From FEN-1219 sp036563665 (GTDB lineage: Bacteria > Pseudomonadota > Gammaproteobacteria > Steroidobacterales > Rariloculaceae), in the NCBI GenBank assembly GCA_036563665.1, contig DATCLY010000036.1, positions 156,546 through 220,545 of the forward strand: DNA of 64,000 bases, in the 5' to 3' direction. Positions 58,811 to 64,000 of the stretch are shown here, one piece after another (position 1 is the stretch's first letter; each line of letters starts with the position of its first letter). The position numbers were made by a program, and so were the translations under genes. The notes under the pieces are model-generated. The model made no database searches. It saw nothing but the letters and a program-made list of their open reading frames with translations, and was not told the origin of the DNA.

Positions 58811-59922
58811 ATGCGGTGGGGGATTCGCTTCGCGATGCTGGCGCTCTGCGCGTTGCCGGTTGCCGCCGCGCTCGCCCAGAGCGAGGCGGTGCTCGGCCTC
58901 GATGCGGGCGAGCATTCCTGCTGCAAGAGGAGGATCCGTCGCGCACGGTGAGAGGCGCCATGCCGGGCGCGACGCATCCGCGTCCCGTGCGGATCTATCT
59001 CTGGTATCCGGCCGAAGACGCGGAACGCGCGGAGCCGATGCGCTTCGGCCGTTATGCCTCGCTCGCGAGCGACGACGTCTGGCCGCCGGAGATCGCCGGC
59101 AACGCGCGCGAGAAGCTCGCGTACTCGCGGCGGCCGCTCGCGCGGTCGCTCGACGGGCGGCAGCTTTCGACGCGCTGCTCCGGCGGCCGCTCCGCGCCGT
59201 GGAGCAGGCCGAGCCGTTGGACGGGCCGTTTCCGCTGATCGCGCTGGGACTCGGGCTCTACTACGAGTCGCCCACGTCGTTCGCCGTGCTGGCGGAATAC
59301 CTCGCCGGACGCGGATTCGTCGTCGTTACGGTTCCTCTCATCGGCACGAGCTCCCTGCTGGTGCGGGTGAACGCGGAGGATCTCGAAACGCAGGTGCGCG
59401 ACCTCGAGCTCGCCATCGCGCGTGGACGGCCGAGGACGTCGCGGAATTTCGCGGCGTCGCGGAGCTCACGCTGAGCTTCTTCGCCGCGTTCCTCCGGGAC
59501 AGCGCGGCGGACGCCGCGCTCCTCGCGGAGCAGGGGATGGAGCACCGCGCGGCGACGCCGCCGTCGATCGACTACGACCGGCTGGTTCGGGAGATCATCG
59601 CCGGCCGTGGCGACGGGGCGATCGCCGAGCTTCGGGCGCTCGCGGAACGCGACGCCGACCATCCGCTGCTCGCCGAGGAGTCGTTGCGGCGTCTGGTGTT
59701 CAGCTTGCTCTACACCTGGGGCTGGGGGAGGAGGCGCTGCCCGTCGCCGAGCTCATGCTGGAGCTGTACCCCTCGTCTGCCGAGGCCAAGCTGCACCTGG
59801 CCGAAGCGCACGTGCTGAGCGGGCAGTACCCGGCCGCCCTCGAGATCTATAGCGCGCTGCGTGAGCAGCTTCCGGGCAACCCTTTCGTTCGGCAGCGGTT
59901 GGAGTGCCTGCTCGGCCGCTAG
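58811..59922 (+). pseudogene. Exported dienelactone-hydrolase/TPR protein broken by four frameshifts
   Basis: One ancestral protein is spread over five consecutive frames. They are a signal peptide (58811 on, MRWGIRFAMLALCALPVAAA), then RPVRIYLWYPAEDAERAEPM, then a hydrolase-like part (LIALGLGLYYESPTSFAVLA). Next come YDRLVREIIAGRGDGAIAEL and a final TPR-like segment (MLELYPSSAEAKLHLAEAHV) to the stop at 59922. Breaks fall near 58910, 59160, 59425 and 59715. Each shifts the frame by -1, as four single-base deletions would. A good ribosome-binding site (GGGAGGTGGG) remains. Confidence 0.75.
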
Positions 59923-60054
59923 CAGCAGCGCGCTCGTGGCATCGCCAGGTTGATCAAGACTCGGCGCGAAGGGCTATAAGACCATCGTCCAACCCCTCCG
60001 CCGGGCGACTGGCACGACTATAAGGGAGCTCAGTCGTGCAGATTCGGAGCGGCA

Positions 60055-60897
60055 GTGATCGGGAGCAGCAGAGGACGCCACCGCGCGCTCGGCTCCGCCG
60101 TCGCGCTGGTGGCGATCGTGACGATGTCGCCGGCCGCCGCTCAACCGGATGACTCGCGTTTCGAGCTTCGGCTCGGCGGCCAGGAGTTCACGAGCTTCAC
60201 GACGGCCATGCGGCTCGACTCGGAGACGCGTGGCATCGGCACCAGAATCAGGCTCGAGTCGGACGTGAACCTCGAGCAGCGTGTTCGAGCGGCTCGCATC
60301 GAGGGCGTCTACAACTTCGCGGGTCGGCATCACGTCGCCTTCGCGGCCTACGACATCGATCGAACCGGCACGCGCCGTGTGGAACGGAGCATTCGTTTTC
60401 GCGATGAGACGTTTACCCTCGGCACGATGGTAGGCGCCGCACTCGACCAGGACGTCGCCAAGGTAGCCTACGGTTACGAGGCGCTCGCGCGCCCGCGCGC
60501 CACGCTCGGTCCCTCGGTCGGCCTGCACGTGATGCGATTCCAGGTCGGCCTGTCGGTATCGGCATTCACCGGCGAGTTCGACGCGAGGGCCACGGCGCCG
60601 CTGCCCGTGGTGGGCGTGCGGGGCAGGTGGCGATTCGCCGGCCGTTGGCGGCTCGTGGGCGGGTTGGAGCTGTTCGACATCGAAGTGAACGACGTCGACG
60701 GCCGGTTCGTCGACCTGACGATGGCGGTCGAGCACGACACCTTCGAGCGTTTCGGCTTCGGACTCGGATTCAATGGGAGCGACCTCGACGTCGAATCCGG
60801 CGACGAGGATTTCCTCGGGATCATCGATCTGTCGTTCAGCTCCGCAATCGTCTACTTCAAGGGGATGTTCGGCCGTCAGCGGCGCCGGGGCGAGTGA
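60055..60897 (+). CDS. Exported beta-rich protein, probable outer-membrane barrel
   Basis: I do not recognise the family. The 280-residue protein has a signal peptide (about 1-29, ending AAA-Q) and then alternating strands such as RFELRLGGQEFTSFTTAMRL, GVYNFAGRHHVAFAAYDIDR and YFKGMFGRQR. The pattern of 8-10 amphipathic strands suggests a small outer-membrane barrel. The GTG start follows GGAGCGGCA. Its 3' end overlaps the convergent NTF2-like gene by 41 bases. Confidence 0.65.
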   Translation: MIGSSRGRHRALGSAVALVAIVTMSPAAAQPDDSRFELRLGGQEFTSFTTAMRLDSETRGIGTRIRLESDVNLEQRVRAARIEGVYNFAGRHHVAFAAYDIDRTGTRRVERSIRFRDETFTLGTMVGAALDQDVAKVAYGYEALARPRATLGPSVGLHVMRFQVGLSVSAFTGEFDARATAPLPVVGVRGRWRFAGRWRLVGGLELFDIEVNDVDGRFVDLTMAVEHDTFERFGFGLGFNGSDLDVESGDEDFLGIIDLSFSSAIVYFKGMFGRQRRRGE

Positions 60898-61801
60898 ACG
60901 CACCGCTCCAGCCCGTGCCGGCGCCGTTCGGCAGGTTGAGCATCACGGCTCGGATCTCCCGTATCTTCCCGTCGGTCACCTTGAAGATCTCGGCGAGCAG
61001 CAACGTCGGCGTGTCGGGCCCCTCGCGCCGGAACGTTGCGAGCCCGAGCACGCTGCCGTGCTCGACGTCCGCGACGGGGAAACGCCGGTCCATGACTCGA
61101 GTGCCCTTGTACAACGCCTGCTCGAGCTGCACCTCCGGGCTCAGCCTGTGCCGCTCGAGGACGGGGTTCTCGGTCACGTTCGTGGTCTGCAGGCCGTTCT
61201 CGAAGCGCTTCACCCCGGGGCCGAACGGTGCCTGCACGAATTCCGGAGTGCCCTCGGTGTGAACCGCCGTGAAGTACGCGTTGGCGGTGGCGATGAGCTC
61301 TTCGCGCGTGTGCCGCTGCGCGGGCGGCACGGTTTGCGCGAACACGTCGGACATGCGCTCGAGATTCTCCGGGGCGAACCAGCGCTGATCTCCCACGCGA
61401 ACCACCAGCGTCTCGATCTCTGTGATGCGCCGGTGCTCGACCTTCAGGCGCAAGAACATCTGCGCGATGCCGTCGTACTCGCGAAACGCGGTGAGCGAGG
61501 CCGCTCCGCCCGACTCCGGATCGAGCAGGTAATCGCGATACGAGTGCGGGGCTCCGGCCGTCTTCCAGAATCCTTCGCCGAGCTCGATCACTCGGCCGTT
61601 CTCGGTGTATTTCACCTCGTCGCCGAGCGGCAGCTTGGAGGGATCGCGTCGGGTCAATGCATCGAAGTAGCCGTCGATGAATGCCTTCAAGCAGGCGCTG
61701 TCGCAATCGGCGGCGCTCTGGGCGAACGAATCGAGCGACACGACGCCGAGCGACACGATTCCAAGGAAGGAGAGAGCGCGGCCCGTACGTTCGAGTAGCA
61801 T
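60857..61801 (-). CDS. Secreted two-unit NTF2-like protein, paralogue B
   Basis: The 314-residue protein shares the whole layout of the gene at 38792-39715: signal peptide, CDSACLKAFIDGYFDALTRRDP against CDRACLTGFVDRYFEALVANDP, the VKRFENGLQTTNVTENP stretch, the DRRFPVADVEHGSVLG stretch, and an end IREIRAVMLNLPNGAGTGW. The two are clearly related across 300 residues. Function is unknown. It stands alone, convergent with the barrel protein. Confidence 0.78.
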   Translation of the reverse strand: MLLERTGRALSFLGIVSLGVVSLDSFAQSAADCDSACLKAFIDGYFDALTRRDPSKLPLGDEVKYTENGRVIELGEGFWKTAGAPHSYRDYLLDPESGGAASLTAFREYDGIAQMFLRLKVEHRRITEIETLVVRVGDQRWFAPENLERMSDVFAQTVPPAQRHTREELIATANAYFTAVHTEGTPEFVQAPFGPGVKRFENGLQTTNVTENPVLERHRLSPEVQLEQALYKGTRVMDRRFPVADVEHGSVLGLATFRREGPDTPTLLLAEIFKVTDGKIREIRAVMLNLPNGAGTGWSGAFTRPGAADGRTSP

Positions 61802-61816
61802 GCTGCCTCCATCTGA

Positions 61817-61981
61817 TCGCCCGCTCGCGATCGAGCGGCGCTAAGACGGTACCACGGGTGCGCGACGCTCGACAGCAAGCCCGATGCGGCGCCATGGGCT
61901 TGTCCGCGCTGCGGCGCAGAGAACCCGCAGTCCTTCGAGATCTGTTGGAACTGCGGCCTCGACCGTCGCCTGGGTCCGTAG
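61817..61981 (+). pseudogene. Zinc-ribbon C-terminal remnant (DUF2007-like)
   Basis: A frame without a start codon encodes SKPDAAPWACPRCGAENPQS, then FEICWNCGLDRRLGP and a stop. CPRC and CWNC make a zinc ribbon like the C-terminal end of DUF2007-type proteins. The N-terminal domain is absent, and an in-frame TGA closes the 5' side at 61814. It lies in the 302-bp gap between two real genes. Confidence 0.5.
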
Positions 61982-62043
61982 TATCGTCACAGGCAGGGCC
62001 CACCCCGGGAGCCAAGCCATGAGCGCCGTGCTCGCGAGCCGGT

Positions 62044-62072
62044 GTGAACGCGAACATTGCGTTCGCGTTCAC
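62044..62072 (+). promoter_or_regulatory. Perfect 12-bp inverted repeat upstream of the FAD oxidoreductase
   Basis: GTGAACGCGAAC (62044-62055) and GTTCGCGTTCAC (62061-62072) are exact complements separated by five bases, ending 32 bases before the ATG. It could be a repressor operator or a leader hairpin. There is no T-run. Confidence 0.5.
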
Positions 62073-62104
62073 GCCCGCCGGGTGCTCTTCAGGGAGGCAC
62101 TCAG

Positions 62105-63577
62105 ATGAAGCGTCGCGCCTTCTGCGCCGCCGGCGTCTCGGCGGCGGCCCTCTCGTTCCTTCCCTTGCGTCGCGGGTTCGCAGCGGATCTTCCGGCGGTG
62201 ACGAAGGACGGCGCCGCGGTCGTGCTCCGCGCGAGCGACGTCGAGGATTTTCGCGCCGCGCTTCGCGGTCCGCTGCTGCTCCCGGAACAGGACGGCTACG
62301 ACGAGGCGCGCCGCATCTGGAACGGCTCGTTCGACCGCAGGCCCGCGCTGATCGCGCGCTGTGCCGGCGCCGCGGACGTGATGCGTGCCGTCGACTTCGC
62401 GAAGGCGCACGACCTGCTCGTCGCGGTCCGCGGCGGCGGCCATAGCCTCTCGGGCCAGTCGGTCTGCGACGGCGGGCTGATGATCGATCTTTCGCGGATG
62501 CGCGGCATTCGCGTGGACCCGGCCGCGCGTCGCGCGCGGGCGGAGCCCGGCGTGCTGCTCGGCGAGCTCGATCGCGAGACGCAGGCGTTCGGCCTCGCGA
62601 CACCGGCCGGCACCGTATCCCACACCGGTATCGCCGGTCTCACGCTCGGCGGCGGCTTCGGACGGCTCTCCCGCAAGTACGGGCTCACCTGCGACAACCT
62701 GGTGGCGGCCGACGTCGTCACGGCCGACGGCCGGCTCGTGCACGCGAGCGAGGACGAGAACCCGGAGCTGTTGTGGGGCCTGAAGGGAGGTGGCGGCAAC
62801 TTCGGCATCGTCACGTCGTTCGAATACGAGCTGCACGCCGTCGATCCGATGTTGTACGGCGGCCTGATCGTCTATCCCTACGCTGCCGCACGCGAGGTGC
62901 TGCGGTTCTTCGCCGATTTCGCGCTCGAGGCGCCCGAGGAGGTATACACCGACGCGGCGCTGATCACGGCGCCGGACGGAGAGCGCGTGCTCGCCATCGA
63001 CACCTGTTTCTGCGGTCGGCTCGCGGAGGCCGAGCGGGAGCTCGCGCCGCTCCGCCGCGTGGCGAAGCCGATTCAGGATCTCGCCGGGCCCGCGCCCTAC
63101 GTGGGGCTGCAAGCGGCGATGGACGAGACGTATCGCTACGGCATCAAAGCGTACGAACGCTCCGGGTTCTTGCGCCGGATCGAGCCCACCCTCGTCGACG
63201 AGGTCGTCGAGCGTCTCGCCGCCAGCAATTTGCCGACCACGCAGGTGATCTTCGTGCATCAGGGTGGTGCGATCGCGCGGGTGCGCCCGGACGCGACCGC
63301 GTTCTGGCATCGCGACGCGCAGCACAGCCTCCTGGTCCAAGGTCACTGGACGGACCCGGCCCAAGGCGACGAGATCATCGCCTGGGCGCGCTCCACCTGG
63401 GCCGAGCTCGAATCGCACACGAACGGGTTCTACGTGAACACGATCGCCGAGGACGATCCCCAGCGGCGCGTGCGCGGGACGTACGGCGAGAACTACCCGC
63501 GGCTCATCGCGCTCAAGAACATGTACGATCCAACGAACCTGTTCCGGCGAAACGCCAACATCGAGCCGACGGTCTGA
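62105..63577 (+). CDS. FAD-linked oxidase (BBE/berberine-bridge family), exported
   Basis: The 490-residue protein has a signal-like start (MKRRAFCAAGVSAAALSFLP, possibly Tat), then an FAD_binding_4 domain with VAVRGGGHSLSGQSVCDGGLMIDLSRM, PAGTVSHTGIAGLTLGGGFG and LKGGGGNFGIVTSFEYEL. The C-terminal BBE motif is YGENYPRLIALKNMYDPTNLFRRNANI. The His in GGGHS would attach FAD covalently; the second Cys site appears to be Thr-His, so the link is probably single. It should oxidise an alcohol or sugar with oxygen. GGGAGG precedes the ATG. Confidence 0.9.
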   Translation: MKRRAFCAAGVSAAALSFLPLRRGFAADLPAVTKDGAAVVLRASDVEDFRAALRGPLLLPEQDGYDEARRIWNGSFDRRPALIARCAGAADVMRAVDFAKAHDLLVAVRGGGHSLSGQSVCDGGLMIDLSRMRGIRVDPAARRARAEPGVLLGELDRETQAFGLATPAGTVSHTGIAGLTLGGGFGRLSRKYGLTCDNLVAADVVTADGRLVHASEDENPELLWGLKGGGGNFGIVTSFEYELHAVDPMLYGGLIVYPYAAAREVLRFFADFALEAPEEVYTDAALITAPDGERVLAIDTCFCGRLAEAERELAPLRRVAKPIQDLAGPAPYVGLQAAMDETYRYGIKAYERSGFLRRIEPTLVDEVVERLAASNLPTTQVIFVHQGGAIARVRPDATAFWHRDAQHSLLVQGHWTDPAQGDEIIAWARSTWAELESHTNGFYVNTIAEDDPQRRVRGTYGENYPRLIALKNMYDPTNLFRRNANIEPTV

Positions 63578-63855
63578 GACGCGGGGGCCGCGGCGGGCCG
63601 ACACGGGCGCAGGGCGCGGGCGGTTGGATGGAGCGCCCGGCCCGCCGCACGGGGGCGCAGCTCCCGCGGGACCACGCAAGCAGCGGAGAATCGTATAGGA
63701 TTGGGCGGGACCGTGGACCGGGCCGGGGCGTAGGTATGCCTGCGCTTCACGCGTTATCTTTTATGGCTGCGTTCAAGGGGGATGACAGAAGCGTGCGTGA
63801 ATCGACACTGTTTGGGCCTGCAGCTACGCTCTCGAGCCGAAGAGGGGCTCCAGGG

Positions 63856-64000
63856 ATGACGACGGCGTTCGTCGCGCTGGCCGGCGCCCTGGCCGCACTG
63901 GGCTGGTCCGCCGGCGCCTCGGCGCAATGGCCCGCGTTCCCGGATCCCACGGCGCCGCGCGACGCCGACGGCAACGTGATCATGGATGCGCCCACCCCGC
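63856..64000 (+). CDS. N-terminus of an exported protein (cut by the window end)
   Basis: The visible 48 residues are a signal peptide (about 1-23, ending ASA-Q) and QWPAFPDPTAPRDADGNVIM. The motif resembles the start of a large family of secreted hypothetical proteins (QWxxYPTPGxPRTxDGK). AGGG precedes the ATG at 63856. The rest lies outside the window. Confidence 0.6.
   Translation, partial: MTTAFVALAGALAALGWSAGASAQWPAFPDPTAPRDADGNVIMDAPTP

Noticed and set aside
1..64000. Prophage, integron or insertion sequence
   Set aside because: No integrase, transposase, phage structural gene or terminal inverted repeat with target duplication was seen. Only the short palindromic elements look mobile.

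Overview
The window is GC-rich (roughly 68-70% by eye) bacterial chromosome, densely packed with genes and with no prophage, IS element, rRNA or tRNA that I can recognise. A Gammaproteobacterium near the Steroidobacter/Nevskia/Xanthomonad area is likely. The reasons are a TonB receptor with a LuxR/MalT regulator, a quinol-type NO reductase, c-type cytochromes, a GEMM-I riboswitch, and many short intergenic hairpins of the GGGAGCGGCTTTCCAGCCGC kind. The taxonomic call is inference.

0-10 kb: a Gfo/Idh/MocA oxidoreductase, a periplasmic metallo-beta-lactamase-fold hydrolase, an orphan soxC-soxD pair (molybdenum sulfane/sulfite dehydrogenase plus cytochrome c), and a complete sugar-type ABC importer (lipoprotein, two permeases, ATPase), followed by a divergent SLC13-type anion permease. 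10-15 kb: an MsbA-like exporter, a second MBL hydrolase and an ATP-dependent DNA ligase of the mycobacterial LigB kind. 15.8-19 kb: an operon of rhodanese, di-haem peroxidase, Tat-exported metallophosphoesterase and cytochrome c, preceded by a promoter overlapped by a 26-bp palindrome.

19.4-22.3 kb is the most interesting locus. A cyclic-di-GMP-I (GEMM-I) riboswitch and a helix that would sequester the ribosome-binding site precede three genes: a coiled-coil membrane protein, a small von Willebrand-A-like lipoprotein and a membrane-anchored SleB-type cell-wall hydrolase. This looks like a c-di-GMP-controlled envelope-remodelling module that I cannot name from known systems. It is followed by a SIMPL protein, SirB2, qNOR and an AI-2E permease fused to a GAF domain.

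28-45 kb (mostly minus strand): a DUF4382-like lipoprotein, a coupled NTF2/QorB pair, a TonB receptor under a MalT-like regulator, a RecQ-type helicase coupled to a two-unit NTF2-like secreted protein, an MscS-family channel, AMP nucleosidase and an alpha/beta hydrolase. 45-49.5 kb: a carbamoyltransferase locus (SxtJ, carbamoyltransferase, SGNH hydrolase, DUF5989) that also holds a 53-codon stump of a second carbamoyltransferase.

49.5-64 kb is an accessory, decaying stretch. It has LuxR regulators, Hsp20, a small zinc-ribbon protein, a porin, and a formate/nitrite-type transporter with a sigma-54 promoter and an attenuator-like hairpin. It also has small VOC, cupin and DHFR-like enzymes, an FAD oxidoreductase and at least six broken genes. 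Frameshifts are concentrated here and absent from the first 50 kb.

Three near-identical composite palindromic elements of about 200-240 bp (13.4, 19.1 and 23.2 kb) and several simple hairpin pairs sit only between genes.
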